A DNA stretch of 64,000 nucleotides. Origin: B1 sp964355075. GTDB lineage: Bacteria > Bacteroidota > Bacteroidia > UKL13-3. The notes under the pieces are model-generated. The model did no database searches, was not told where the DNA came from, and saw only the letters and a list, made by a program, of their open reading frames with translations. Below are positions 1-8,575 of this stretch, piece by piece; the stretch's first letter is position 1, and every line of letters begins with the position of its first letter. The DNA lies in contig CAYHCF010000004.1 in NCBI GenBank assembly GCA_964355075.1, forward strand, positions 103,874 to 167,873, read 5' to 3'. Position numbers and translations under genes: made by a program.

Positions 1-158
1 TAAACGATTCAATGCTAATAATTTAATGCTTTTTTAATAAGCTAAAGGCGATTTTTTGCATTTAGCTAAAACAGGAATATTATCCATTTCAAATGTGTCT
101 GAAAACAATATGATATACAAAAGCTTCAGGCTTCCTGTTTTTTTATCTTCAATTTGTT

Positions 159-165
159 TATTTTG
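159..165 (+). promoter_or_regulatory. possible -7 element for the first TonB receptor
   Basis: TATTTTG fits a relaxed Bacteroidota -7 element (TAnnTTTG with one T missing), about 50 bp before the ATG at 216. A TGTTT sits about 20 bp upstream in the place of the -33 TTTG. Both boxes are imperfect, so this is a weak call. The rest of 1-215 is AT-rich and shows no gene. Confidence 0.25.
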
Positions 166-215
166 CCAATCCTATTATCTATAATCTAAATGATGCTACT
201 GAGCAAAAATTTCAA

Positions 216-3083
216 ATGAAGAAATTCTCCATACTGATAATTTTGATTTTCATTCTTTTCAAGAACAACACTCTTGCGCAAAATCTGGCATCCATAAGCG
301 GACGAATCATTGACAAAAAAGATCAGTCTGAATTAATTGGCGTTACGGTACTGATAAAAGGAACTTCTTTTGGAACCGCAACAAACCCCGAAGGGCGGTT
401 TTTGATTAAGAACATCAAACCCGGAGAGTACACGCTTGAAATAACTTATATCGGCTATAAAAAAATAATACAAACCGGTATAAAGCTGAAAGCCGGTGAA
501 TCAAAAGATCTGGGTAATTTTTTCATGTTGGAGGCAACCGCAAATATAGATGAGGTAGTGGTTTTGGGTAAAAAGCCTTTGATTGATATTGAAAAAGGAC
601 AGAGTGTAAATTCTATTGCTCAGGAAAATATAGAATTGGCGCCTGCCCGCCAGCTGCAGAAAATAATCAGTACCCAACCGGGTATCATTCAATCTCCTGC
701 CGGAGTCAGTATCCGGGGAAGCCGTACGTATGAAACGGGTACTTATATTGATGGGGTTTCGGTAACCGATCCTTTGGGGGGAACCGGATTTGGATTGGAT
801 ATTGGAGCCAATGCCATCAGTGATATTGAAATTACTACCGGTGGTATTGGAGCAGAAATAGGCGATGCAACCTCGGGCGTTGTTAGCACCAAAACCAGAA
901 CCGCAGGAAACAAGTTTGAATTTGCCGGTACTTATAAGAGAGATAATTTTGGTTTCAACAAAGATTGGATCAGTTCCTGGAACAGTCAGTTAATTGAACT
1001 AAATATCGGAACACCTATTTATAAAGAAAAACTCAACAGTCGTCTAAAAGTTATGGTTTCACTCCGAGCCAGTTTTACCGATGAGTTTTATAAAAATCCG
1101 GCCAATCAGATTCAATCCTCTTTATTAAATGAAAAAGGGTTCAACCATACGGCCTGGACTCCTTATCAGGACAATCGTTGGAGTAGCTTTATAAAGTTGA
1201 GTTATAACTTTAAAAAGGGGAAACTTTTAACCGCAACCATGCTTAAAAGCATAACCATTAATCAGGATATCAATATGCTCAGGGTTTTTGGGAATGATGC
1301 ACCCTACCAGCCGGGGTTCCAATATGCTTTTAGTCAGCAAATGGATCATGCCAATACTTTTACCCACGATGCCAATATGATTCTGTTAAATTTCAGACAC
1401 TCGGTAAATAAACGCTTTAGTTATAATGCAACAGTTTCCCGATTTTTTGTTCAGTTAAGAGCGGATGCAAATGGAAGAGAATGGAGACCCACGAATGTAG
1501 ATCAGATTTTTGATGCCAACTCAACCCATACTTTTCCCGTTACTATTTTCACCCCCACTGCTGGCGACAGTGTGGTTTTTATCAATCCTCCTTCGGGTTT
1601 TAATAATAATAACGGGGTTGCCAGTTTATGGCATCACCATTATTTAGAAGAGTATGTTTGCAAAGCAACGGGTACCTTGTTCAGCAAAAACTCTTTGAAC
1701 AAACTCGTTTTTGGGTTTGAAGCAAAATTTCAGGAGATGTTGTGGATTGATATTGTTCGACCCTGGATAGGAGCTCCTATTCAGTTGGCTGATGGAACCT
1801 ATTCGCAAACCTTTCGTTTGGGGCAGCAAAGCGATATCTGGCAGGTAAATCCACGGAGAGGCGGAATTTTTTTAACCGACCAAATAAAGTATAAGGGTTT
1901 GATTGCAAGTATTGGAGGAAGGTTTGAATATTGGGCTCCGGGAAAATATGTGGATGAAGCGGTTGTGGATCCGCGGGCACCGATTCGCCAGGAAATCAGA
2001 GATGACTATTTGAAGAGTACAAGTAAAATTGGCGACCTCAGGTATAAATTCAGGTTTCTGCCTAAAATAAACGCCACCTTTCCGATTGCGGAAAATAAAA
2101 TGCTTTATTTTAATTACGGACATACCACCATTTTGCCTCATCCCAGTTATATTTATCCGGGGTTCAACCCAAATTACCAGGATCGTTCAACCCTCTCAAA
2201 AGTGGGTAACCCAAATCTCAATCCGGAAGTAGATATCAGTTATGAAATTGGATTGAAAAGCCAGTTAACCAGCAATGATGCCTTAACTTTTGCTGCATTT
2301 TTAAAAGACAAATATGATTTTGTGACTTCTACCTCGGTAATCATAAAAGATATTACCGGACGCGAAATGATCAGAACCATGCGCATCAATTCTGATTATG
2401 CCCGCTCAAAAGGAGTTGAAATCAATTATATCAAACGCATTGGAAACTGGTATGTGGGTCAGGCCGCCTTTACTTATATGGTGAGTACGGGTCAAAGTGC
2501 CTCTGCAAATCAAGCTTTAAAGGATATTTTAGCAACCGGAAGTGTTGAAGATACAAAAGAGTATTATTTGCCCTGGGATGTTCCCTACGATTTTAAAACG
2601 AACCATGTTTTTAAAATTGAAAGAAAAGGCGGATTGTTTGAAATGCCTTGGTTAAATAATTTTAGTTTCTATTTCGAAACCGTTTATCGCTCGGGAGTTC
2701 GATATACCCCTTATATTTTTGACCGGATTGAGCCTAATACCCAAAGACCTATTTATGTAGAGAATACGAACCCTGATGCGCGTTGGAGTAAAAGAGGAAC
2801 CCCTTGGTTCTGGGCCGATTTAACCATCAGTAAAGTATGGAAATTCAGAAATGTAAATTTAGGTGGAAATATTCAGGTAAGCAATATTTTCAATAATGTG
2901 AATGCTTCCATCATAAATCCGGTTACCGGCAGGGCATATAACCTTGGCGATAACGTTCCTGATACCTGGGTGGATCCGAGATATATAGATCCCAGGCAGG
3001 GAACCAGCGGACCACCACCTACCAATCCGGCCCGGTTTCTGGAACAAAGGCATATGATGCTTGGATTTAATGTAAAGTTTTAA
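216..3083 (+). CDS. TonB-dependent outer-membrane receptor with carboxypeptidase-like regulatory domain
   Basis: A 955-residue SusC/CirA-like outer-membrane transporter. Residues 1-22 are a clear signal peptide ending in TLAQ. Residues ~25-110 form the CarboxypepD_reg-like beta-sandwich (ISGRIIDKKDQ, then IGVTVLIKGTSFGTATNPEG). A plug domain follows at ~125-235 (IQSPAGVSIRGSRTYE, YIDGVSV), then a 22-strand-type barrel ending in the aromatic residue F expected for BAM-inserted proteins. Family knowledge: such receptors import large or chelated substrates using TonB energy. The substrate cannot be read here: no SusD partner follows, and the next gene encodes a secreted T9SS protein. The ATG at 216 begins the signal peptide directly. 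Confidence 0.9.
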   Translation: MKKFSILIILIFILFKNNTLAQNLASISGRIIDKKDQSELIGVTVLIKGTSFGTATNPEGRFLIKNIKPGEYTLEITYIGYKKIIQTGIKLKAGESKDLGNFFMLEATANIDEVVVLGKKPLIDIEKGQSVNSIAQENIELAPARQLQKIISTQPGIIQSPAGVSIRGSRTYETGTYIDGVSVTDPLGGTGFGLDIGANAISDIEITTGGIGAEIGDATSGVVSTKTRTAGNKFEFAGTYKRDNFGFNKDWISSWNSQLIELNIGTPIYKEKLNSRLKVMVSLRASFTDEFYKNPANQIQSSLLNEKGFNHTAWTPYQDNRWSSFIKLSYNFKKGKLLTATMLKSITINQDINMLRVFGNDAPYQPGFQYAFSQQMDHANTFTHDANMILLNFRHSVNKRFSYNATVSRFFVQLRADANGREWRPTNVDQIFDANSTHTFPVTIFTPTAGDSVVFINPPSGFNNNNGVASLWHHHYLEEYVCKATGTLFSKNSLNKLVFGFEAKFQEMLWIDIVRPWIGAPIQLADGTYSQTFRLGQQSDIWQVNPRRGGIFLTDQIKYKGLIASIGGRFEYWAPGKYVDEAVVDPRAPIRQEIRDDYLKSTSKIGDLRYKFRFLPKINATFPIAENKMLYFNYGHTTILPHPSYIYPGFNPNYQDRSTLSKVGNPNLNPEVDISYEIGLKSQLTSNDALTFAAFLKDKYDFVTSTSVIIKDITGREMIRTMRINSDYARSKGVEINYIKRIGNWYVGQAAFTYMVSTGQSASANQALKDILATGSVEDTKEYYLPWDVPYDFKTNHVFKIERKGGLFEMPWLNNFSFYFETVYRSGVRYTPYIFDRIEPNTQRPIYVENTNPDARWSKRGTPWFWADLTISKVWKFRNVNLGGNIQVSNIFNNVNASIINPVTGRAYNLGDNVPDTWVDPRYIDPRQGTSGPPPTNPARFLEQRHMMLGFNVKF

Positions 3084-3170
3084 CCATTGTTTCCACAACC
3101 ATACTAATTTGATAAAGAACTACTTATTTTGCTTGTGCAATTTTGCTCCAAAAACTATATCAATTACAAT

Positions 3171-4445
3171 ATGAAAAACATCTTTACGCTCCTGTTTCTG
3201 GCCATTTTTTATAATGGTTTTTCTCAAACCCTGTTTATGGATAATTTTAATTATGGCACAAACGACAGTTTGATTGCCGTTACCTATAATAATGGATGGG
3301 TCCTCGCAAGTTCAACGGTGAACCCGCTCAGAGCCACAGCTACCGCGCTAACCTATTCGGGTTATGTTGGTTCGGGTGTTGGTAGTGCCGTACCCATGGC
3401 AAATAACGGACAAGATGCCTGTAAAGATCTTAAGAATGCACAAACCTATACAAGTGGATCTGTTTATGCCTCCTGTTTGGTAAATGTTTCGGCAGCACAA
3501 GCAACCGGCGATTACGTTTTTGGGCTACTTCCTTCGGCATCCATTTCTCTTTATTCGGCACGTACCTTTATTAAACTGTCATCAACCGGCTATTTTAAAG
3601 TTGCTATCATGAAGGGATCCACAACTTTAGAAACAACCAATTATTCTGTTGATTCATTTCCTCTGAGCACAACACTTTTATTTGTTGCAAAATATACTTT
3701 CTATTCAGGCACAACTGCCGACGACTCTCTTAAATTATATGTTTTCAGTTCAGGAATCCCTGCAACTGAGCCAGCTGTTGCAACCTGTGCTACCATTGGA
3801 GGAACCAATACGGATATGGCCAATGTTGGGCGTGTTTTCCTGAGACAAGGTTCTGCTTCCAACGCTCCTACCTTTGTTGTTGATGAAATCAGAATATCCA
3901 ATACCTGGGCTAATGGCCCGCTGCCGGTTACCATTCATTCTTTTAAAGGAATATTGAACAACAATTCTGTTGCTTTATTCTGGTCAACTTCCTCCGAAAT
4001 GAATAACAGAGGTTTTGAAGTAGAAAGAAGCACGGATGGCAAAGAATTTGAAACCATTGGTTTTGTAAAAGGTTCAGGAACCTCTAATAAAGTTATCAAT
4101 TATTTATTTACTGATAACAATGCCAAGGCTCCAATCCTGTATTACCGGTTGAAACAAATAGATTTTGATGGTAAAAACTCATATACAGATGTGCTCACCC
4201 TCAGCAATGATAAAATTGATATCGGCATTACTCCGAATCCATTTGTTGACGAAATAAGCATCCGCTCTGAAAACGCTTCTCAGGAGATAACAGCTGAGCT
4301 ATTCGACCTCAATGGCAGAAGCCAAAAGGTAGTTTCAGGTAATGGAAATGTAGTTATTTCTACTCAGGAACTGCTGAATGGGGTTTACTTTATTCGCATA
4401 AACAACGGCGATCGTGTTTTGGTAAAACGCATCCTAAAAAACTGA
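3171..4445 (+). CDS. secreted protein with T9SS type A C-terminal sorting domain
   Basis: About 424 residues. I start it at the ATG at 3171 because this begins a good signal peptide (MKNIFTLLFLAIFYNGFSQ); the upstream in-frame TTG at 3129 would add 14 non-hydrophobic residues. The N-terminal half has a jelly-roll/lamin-like look with no recognised catalytic motif. A linker domain follows (SFKGILNNNSVALFWSTSSE, GFEVERSTDGKEF), typical of the module just before T9SS tails. The last ~75 residues are the type A sorting domain (ITPNPFVDEISI ... LLNGVYFIRI ... VLVKRILKN). It should cross the outer membrane by T9SS and stay surface-attached or be released. Its role is unknown. It lies 87 bp after the TonB receptor on the same strand. 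Confidence 0.8.
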   Translation: MKNIFTLLFLAIFYNGFSQTLFMDNFNYGTNDSLIAVTYNNGWVLASSTVNPLRATATALTYSGYVGSGVGSAVPMANNGQDACKDLKNAQTYTSGSVYASCLVNVSAAQATGDYVFGLLPSASISLYSARTFIKLSSTGYFKVAIMKGSTTLETTNYSVDSFPLSTTLLFVAKYTFYSGTTADDSLKLYVFSSGIPATEPAVATCATIGGTNTDMANVGRVFLRQGSASNAPTFVVDEIRISNTWANGPLPVTIHSFKGILNNNSVALFWSTSSEMNNRGFEVERSTDGKEFETIGFVKGSGTSNKVINYLFTDNNAKAPILYYRLKQIDFDGKNSYTDVLTLSNDKIDIGITPNPFVDEISIRSENASQEITAELFDLNGRSQKVVSGNGNVVISTQELLNGVYFIRINNGDRVLVKRILKN

Positions 4446-4874
4446 TCCCTTTTTTTGCAGCCTGAAAATTGTTGTTATCAAGCTTAAAGATAAATTAGAT
4501 ACATCGGAAACGGAATAACTTTTCAACCGATTTATTATTACACATTGGATGTCGGATGCCACGCAAATTGGATATTTGATTGTTTTATTATGCGTGTTCA
4601 TGTTTACATTCTTAAACGGCTGAAAACGTATTATCGCAAAAATCGCTTTCTATTTACATTTGTTGAGAAATCAGCGTAGTGATCATTTCTCAGTTTCAAA
4701 ACCATTTTTATTTACGTTTTCTATACATAAATTTATACATTTGAAATTGAAACTTATTTTGGCAGCAGTGACATTCAAGTGGTTCTGATTAGCGGCAGTT
4801 GTAGTATCAGAATGTTTGTGTGCTACCACACTGAAAATGGATTTACAATGAATTAAAAATAGGCATAAGAAGAA
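4446..4874. other. 429-bp intergenic region upstream of the AraC-type regulator
   Basis: No credible gene on either strand. TACATTTG at 4655-4662 matches the TAnnTTTG -7 consensus, but no good -33 TTTG is at the right distance. Just after it is an inverted repeat with arms GAGAAAT (4665-4671) and ATTTCTC (4685-4691), which could be an operator. A short GTGTG/CACAC palindrome lies around 4819-4832. The leader to the ATG at 4875 would be about 200 bases. Confidence 0.3.
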
Positions 4875-6044
4875 ATGTTATATCTGTCAGCCATCATTCT
4901 ATCTGTCTTCCTTTCTTTTGTGCTTATCACAAAAAGAAATAAAACAAGTGCCGATTATCTTCTGGTTACCTGGCTCTTTACAATAGGATTTAATTTGTTT
5001 TGCTACTACCTGTTTCTAAAGAACCAATTCATTAATTTTCCGTCAATAATTGTATTCGGGTTTTCTATACCATTAGCCCATGGCCCATTTTTATATTTAT
5101 ACACCAGAAATCAAACCTCTCATTTTCCTTTTGCCAAAACCCAATTACTTCATTTTTTACCCCTTTTTTTATCTGTTATGCTTTTCCTGGACTTCCATCT
5201 TTTACCTTATGATCAAAAAGCAGATGTGATAATAAATAAAGGACAGGGTTATGAATCAAGATTATTGATCAACATGTATTTCGTTTTTTTTTCGGGAATA
5301 ATCTATGTTTTGCTGTCACTTTTCAGATTATTAAAATACCGGAAGAATTTAGTTTACCAGTTTTCCAATATAGAAAAGATCAATTTTAACTGGCTCCTGT
5401 ATCTGATAATCTGGATGATGTTGATCTGGCTGATTGTTCTTTTCACCCGGAATGATAAGCTGATCTATGGTTCTGTTTCTCTTTTCGTAATATGGATAGG
5501 ATATTTCGGTGTGAAACAAGTTCAGGTTTTTAGTCAGATTAATGATCAACAAAAAAACAGAACTGCTTTATCTGACAATAATTTAGTACCAAAGAGCAAC
5601 ATTTCCAAAGCTGAAAATATTTCAATAAATGATTCACCTGTCGAGGATGAGGATTTTGTTAATCAGAAATATCAGAAGTCTTCACTTACCAACCAGGATG
5701 TAACGGATATTTACGACAGGCTGAAACTTTTAATGTATGAAAAAAAACCATTCACTAATCCTGATTTAACCTTGAATGAATTGGCACAAAGCCTGGATAT
5801 TCATCCAAACTACTTATCACAAGTAATTAATTCTAAGGAACATAAGAACTTTTATGATCTGGTTAACGAAAGACGCGTAGAAGAATTTAAAAAACTCGTC
5901 TCACAATCCTCAAATCAAAAATACACCCTGATGGCTATTGCTTACGATAGTGGATTTAATTCAAAAGCTTCCTTTAATCGAAATTTTAAAAAATATACCG
6001 GACTTACTCCCACAGATTACCTGCAAAAGCAAGTAGAAAAATAA
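4875..6044 (+). CDS. membrane-bound AraC-family transcriptional regulator
   Basis: 389 residues. The N-terminal ~215 residues hold about six to seven hydrophobic segments (for example LYLSAIILSVFLSFVLI, LLYLIIWMMLIWLIVLF), so the protein is anchored in the inner membrane. An acidic/polar linker (~225-275) leads to a C-terminal AraC double HTH (~285-385): LNELAQSLDIHPNYLSQVIN, then IAYDSGFNSKASFNRNFKKY and the family signature TGLTPTDYL. Family knowledge: this layout is common in Bacteroidota as a sensor-regulator without a phosphorelay; the signal is usually unknown. It is followed 212 bp later by the yciI-like/serine hydrolase genes. Its last 14 codons and ~105 bp of downstream DNA recur in degraded form at 8360-8509. 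Confidence 0.85.
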   Translation: MLYLSAIILSVFLSFVLITKRNKTSADYLLVTWLFTIGFNLFCYYLFLKNQFINFPSIIVFGFSIPLAHGPFLYLYTRNQTSHFPFAKTQLLHFLPLFLSVMLFLDFHLLPYDQKADVIINKGQGYESRLLINMYFVFFSGIIYVLLSLFRLLKYRKNLVYQFSNIEKINFNWLLYLIIWMMLIWLIVLFTRNDKLIYGSVSLFVIWIGYFGVKQVQVFSQINDQQKNRTALSDNNLVPKSNISKAENISINDSPVEDEDFVNQKYQKSSLTNQDVTDIYDRLKLLMYEKKPFTNPDLTLNELAQSLDIHPNYLSQVINSKEHKNFYDLVNERRVEEFKKLVSQSSNQKYTLMAIAYDSGFNSKASFNRNFKKYTGLTPTDYLQKQVEK

Positions 6045-6150
6045 CTTCACCGTTTCATTGCTCATAAAATTGATCTCATCGCTCATATAGCGCTGGCATT
6101 TAATTGTTTACGCACCTGTTATTTACTATTATCAACCTTCATGTTGGCCA
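6001..6150 (+). repeat. direct repeat copy A: 3' end of the AraC gene plus downstream DNA
   Basis: The final 14 codons and stop of the AraC-type gene and ~105 bp after it match 8360-8509 in the same orientation. I count about 24 mismatches in ~148 aligned bases with no obvious gap. Both copies share the stop codon and the stretch following it. Confidence 0.8.
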
Positions 6151-6233
6151 TTAGCGATTGCAAAATCCTATTGGTTTCCATAAATCCTGAAAAAATATTT
6201 TCAAATATTAGTTTCCATGTCATCTATTATAAT

Positions 6234-6241
6234 TATATTTG
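6234..6241 (+). promoter_or_regulatory. Bacteroidota -7 promoter element upstream of the YciI-like gene
   Basis: TATATTTG is an exact TAnnTTTG match. Transcription would start near 6248, giving only about 9 nt of leader before the ATG at 6257. A TTAGTTT around 6207-6213 sits where the -33 box should be, but it is not a perfect TTTG. Confidence 0.45.
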
Positions 6242-6256
6242 CAGCGGGATAATAAA

Positions 6257-6514
6257 ATGAAAAGCATCGTATTCTTTTACACAATGAAAAATGAGCCGGA
6301 AATTATAAAAGGATTGGTTCCGGAACACATAAAATATTGGCACGACCTAGAATTAACTGGCTACAGGGGAGGTCCTTTTTCTGATCGTTTAGGCGGCCTA
6401 ATTACATTTCTATCAGATGATATTGAATCTGCCAATAAGATTATTTATGATGATCCTTTCGTAAAAGGGAAAGCATTATCAGATATGAAGATTAAGATTT
6501 GGATTGTAAACTGA
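6257..6514 (+). CDS. YciI-like (dimeric alpha-beta barrel) small protein
   Basis: 85 residues starting at MKSIVFFYTMK. The upstream in-frame TTG at 6239 overlaps the -7 element, so I do not use it. The fold signature is YciI/YCII-related: an N-terminal beta strand, the block LVPEHIKYWHDLELTG, then GGPFSDRLGGLITFLSDDIESA and a FVKGKALSDMKIKIW tail. This matches the family pattern of H-x-x-Y/W, GP and DPF motifs (DDPFVKG is present). YciI proteins are cytoplasmic and are mostly uncharacterised; some cleave or dehalogenate small aromatics. The function here is unknown. It is 38 bp before the serine hydrolase and probably co-transcribed with it. Confidence 0.65.
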   Translation: MKSIVFFYTMKNEPEIIKGLVPEHIKYWHDLELTGYRGGPFSDRLGGLITFLSDDIESANKIIYDDPFVKGKALSDMKIKIWIVN

Positions 6515-6552
6515 TTAGAATAATATAAGTAAGATTGTTATTTAAAAATAAA

Positions 6553-7731
6553 ATGAACAATAGACAAAATATCCGATTTAGGAAAACCATACTATCAATC
6601 ATAACACTACTCACAATTACGGTTGGTTGTACGTCCTACAAGCCATATAAAGCAAATGAGATTATAAGTGATAATAATAAATTACAAAATATTTTAGATT
6701 CGGCAGTTAATGAGTTTAAACTGCCAGGTCTTCAGGCAGGAATCGTTTTTCCCGATGGCAAAATAATATTAGCTTCAAGTGGTACCGAAGATTTTGAACG
6801 CAAGAGGCCTTACATTACAAACCAGAACATTTTTCGAATTGGAAGTGCCACAAAAATGTTTGTTGCATCATTAATAGGTCGTCTTATGGAAAAAGGTCAG
6901 TTGTCGTATGATGACACCATTGATAAGTGGTTCCCTGATTTAACTTCAGCAAATACCATAACCATAAAGGAATTACTTAACCAGAATAGTGGTATAAAAG
7001 AAAATCTTTTTACGAATCCCTGGATTTTAACAAAATCTGTTCTATCAGATAATAAGCATTGGGATGCACAAGTTGTTGTAAATAAGATTATGAATAACAT
7101 GAAAGTTACCCCTCCTGATCAGAGGTCTTTTGTTTATGCAAATAATAACTATTTACTTTTAGGTCTAATTGCTGAAAAAGTTGGCAAGGATATAATTGCC
7201 AATCAACTGGAGAATGAATTTTTCAAACCACTTAAAATGAAAAACACCTATTTTCTCCCTTATTATAAACAATTGCCCGATGGACTTATTAGCGGTTATG
7301 ATGAATATATCCCCTTTGGACCGCATGTTATCAGCCCATCAAATACATCATGGAGTACCTTAACTTTTTCTGCTGGTTCAATGGCTTCAACTTCAGAGGA
7401 TTTATTGATTTGGTTGAATGCCTTTTTTCATAATAGCGTTCTAAAACCCGAAACCCTGGAGGCTATGCGACTATATATAAATGCACGGGAAAATGGACGC
7501 GATAATAATATTGTTGGGTATGGTTTAGGATTGGCTCAATATGAACTTAATGGCTACAAAATGGAAGGGCATCCTGGTGGTGGATTTGGAGGAGAGTGTT
7601 TCCCGTTTTATTTTCCTGAAAAAGATGTATCTATTGTGGTTTCCTACAATTGGTCTAAAAAAGACAACCCTGCAGGGAAAATTCTTCTTAAAAGAATTAT
7701 TGAACAAGTTATCAATATCCCCAATCCATAA
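6553..7731 (+). CDS. serine hydrolase lipoprotein, class C beta-lactamase/DD-peptidase fold
   Basis: 392 residues from the ATG at 6553 (a TTG 18 bp upstream is a less likely start). The N-terminus carries a lipoprotein signal with Cys26 in TVGC. The PF00144 active-site set is visible: SxxK at Ser98-Ala-Thr-Lys101 (RIGSATKMF), YxN in FVYANNNYLLLG, and the third motif as HPGGGFGG near the C-terminus. Family members are DD-peptidases, esterases or D-amino-acid peptidases anchored in the periplasm; the substrate cannot be read from sequence. The gene follows the YciI-like gene and precedes a MarR regulator 47 bp downstream, suggesting a small stress or metabolite-response group. Confidence 0.85.
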   Translation: MNNRQNIRFRKTILSIITLLTITVGCTSYKPYKANEIISDNNKLQNILDSAVNEFKLPGLQAGIVFPDGKIILASSGTEDFERKRPYITNQNIFRIGSATKMFVASLIGRLMEKGQLSYDDTIDKWFPDLTSANTITIKELLNQNSGIKENLFTNPWILTKSVLSDNKHWDAQVVVNKIMNNMKVTPPDQRSFVYANNNYLLLGLIAEKVGKDIIANQLENEFFKPLKMKNTYFLPYYKQLPDGLISGYDEYIPFGPHVISPSNTSWSTLTFSAGSMASTSEDLLIWLNAFFHNSVLKPETLEAMRLYINARENGRDNNIVGYGLGLAQYELNGYKMEGHPGGGFGGECFPFYFPEKDVSIVVSYNWSKKDNPAGKILLKRIIEQVINIPNP

Positions 7732-7746
7732 TTTATCTAAAACCCG

Positions 7747-7774
7747 TTGACTTAACCTCAGCATTTGTATATTG
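7747..7774 (+). promoter_or_regulatory. possible promoter for the MarR-family gene
   Basis: TTGA at 7747-7750 and TATATTG at 7768-7774 are separated by 17 bp and resemble relaxed -33 and -7 elements. The -7 element ends only 4 bp before the ATG at 7779, so any transcript from it would be nearly leaderless. Confidence 0.3.
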
Positions 7775-7778
7775 CCAT

Positions 7779-8201
7779 ATGAAAAAAACACAAGCAAATA
7801 TTGTTGTTGGATTATTGCGGATTGGAGCATTTCTGCAAAGAGAAGGAGATAGGATTGTAAAGGTCTTTTATTTAAACCAACAACAATATGTAGTTTTAAA
7901 TTTCATTTTTAGAAATCAACCTCTGAGTCAAAATGATATTTGTTCAAGATTATTGTACGAAAAGTCAAACGTTTCAAAGATTTTAAAAAAACTTGAGGAT
8001 TTAAAATATGTAATGCAAAAACCATCAAATAAAGATAAACGATACATTGATATTATTTGCACGGATAAAGGTGTTGAAGTAGTTAAACAAGGCAACATTT
8101 TATTTGATGATTATAATAATAAACTGTTGGGATTACTTTCCAAATCTGATATTAAAGTTGCCGAGAATTTTATTAATAACTTACAAAAAATAATAAAATG
8201 A
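7779..8201 (+). CDS. MarR-family transcriptional regulator
   Basis: 140 residues. The winged-helix core is clear: QQQYVVLNFIFRNQPLSQNDI, the recognition helix region EKSNVSKILKKLEDLKYV, and the wing QKPSNKDKRYIDIICTDKG with the conserved DxR (DKR). It is cytoplasmic and probably binds as a dimer. It may control the neighbouring hydrolases or the downstream hydrolase/TonB receptor pair; this is inferred only from position. Its stop TGA overlaps an ATG (ATGA at 8198-8201) that opens a decayed YciI-like remnant. Confidence 0.85.
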   Translation: MKKTQANIVVGLLRIGAFLQREGDRIVKVFYLNQQQYVVLNFIFRNQPLSQNDICSRLLYEKSNVSKILKKLEDLKYVMQKPSNKDKRYIDIICTDKGVEVVKQGNILFDDYNNKLLGLLSKSDIKVAENFINNLQKIIK

Positions 8202-8236
8202 AGAGCGATTTAAGAAAAATAGATTAAGATTTGGAT
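8198..8236 (+). pseudogene. decayed remnant of a second YciI-like gene
   Basis: The sequence before and at 8198 (aataaaatga then agagc) mirrors the start of the intact YciI-like gene (aataaaatga then aaagc at 6257). Bases 8221-8236 are identical to 6489-6504 near that gene's 3' end (coding IKIW). Between them the reading frame is short and runs into a stop after nine codons. I read this as a copy of the YciI-like gene that has lost its middle. The match is short, so confidence is modest. Confidence 0.4.
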
Positions 8237-8359
8237 GGTTGGAGATGTATGTAATGTTATTGACACCAACCTCAACAAAGGCATGCAGGCAGGAATGTTT
8301 CTTGCTTTATCAAAATATTCCTAAAACATTTGTTGGAAATAAGGGCATGCCACACCGCT

Positions 8360-8509
8360 GACTTCCTCCCACAGATTACCTGCAAATGCAATTAGAAAAA
8401 TAACTTCACCGTTTCATTGCTCATATTATTGGTCTCATCGCTCATACTACGCTGATTTTTAATTATTTACACAACGAATATTTACAGGTATCAACCTTCA
8501 TACTGAGCC
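8360..8509 (+). pseudogene. remnant of an AraC-type gene 3' end (direct repeat copy B)
   Basis: In frame this encodes PPTDYLQMQLEK followed by TAA, against TPTDYLQKQVEK followed by TAA at the end of the intact AraC gene, and the similarity continues ~105 bp past the stop. The rest of the gene is missing. The left edge is near 8350, where the similarity fades. With the YciI-like remnant just upstream, this looks like debris of a duplicated AraC/YciI block. The 8237-8350 segment between them has short open stretches but no recognisable gene. Confidence 0.7.
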
Positions 8510-8538
8510 TTTGTACCCAAAAACTCAGGGTTATTTTG
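8510..8538 (+). promoter_or_regulatory. promoter for the hydrolase/TonB receptor pair
   Basis: TTTG at 8510-8513 and TATTTTG at 8532-8538, 18 bp apart, fit the Bacteroidota -33/-7 pattern with one T missing in the -7 box. The start would be ~8545, about 30 bp before the ATG at 8576. The promoter begins exactly where the duplicated remnant ends. Confidence 0.5.
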
Positions 8539-8575
8539 CAGCACAATTTCTAAACAAAAACTTAAAATAAATAAA

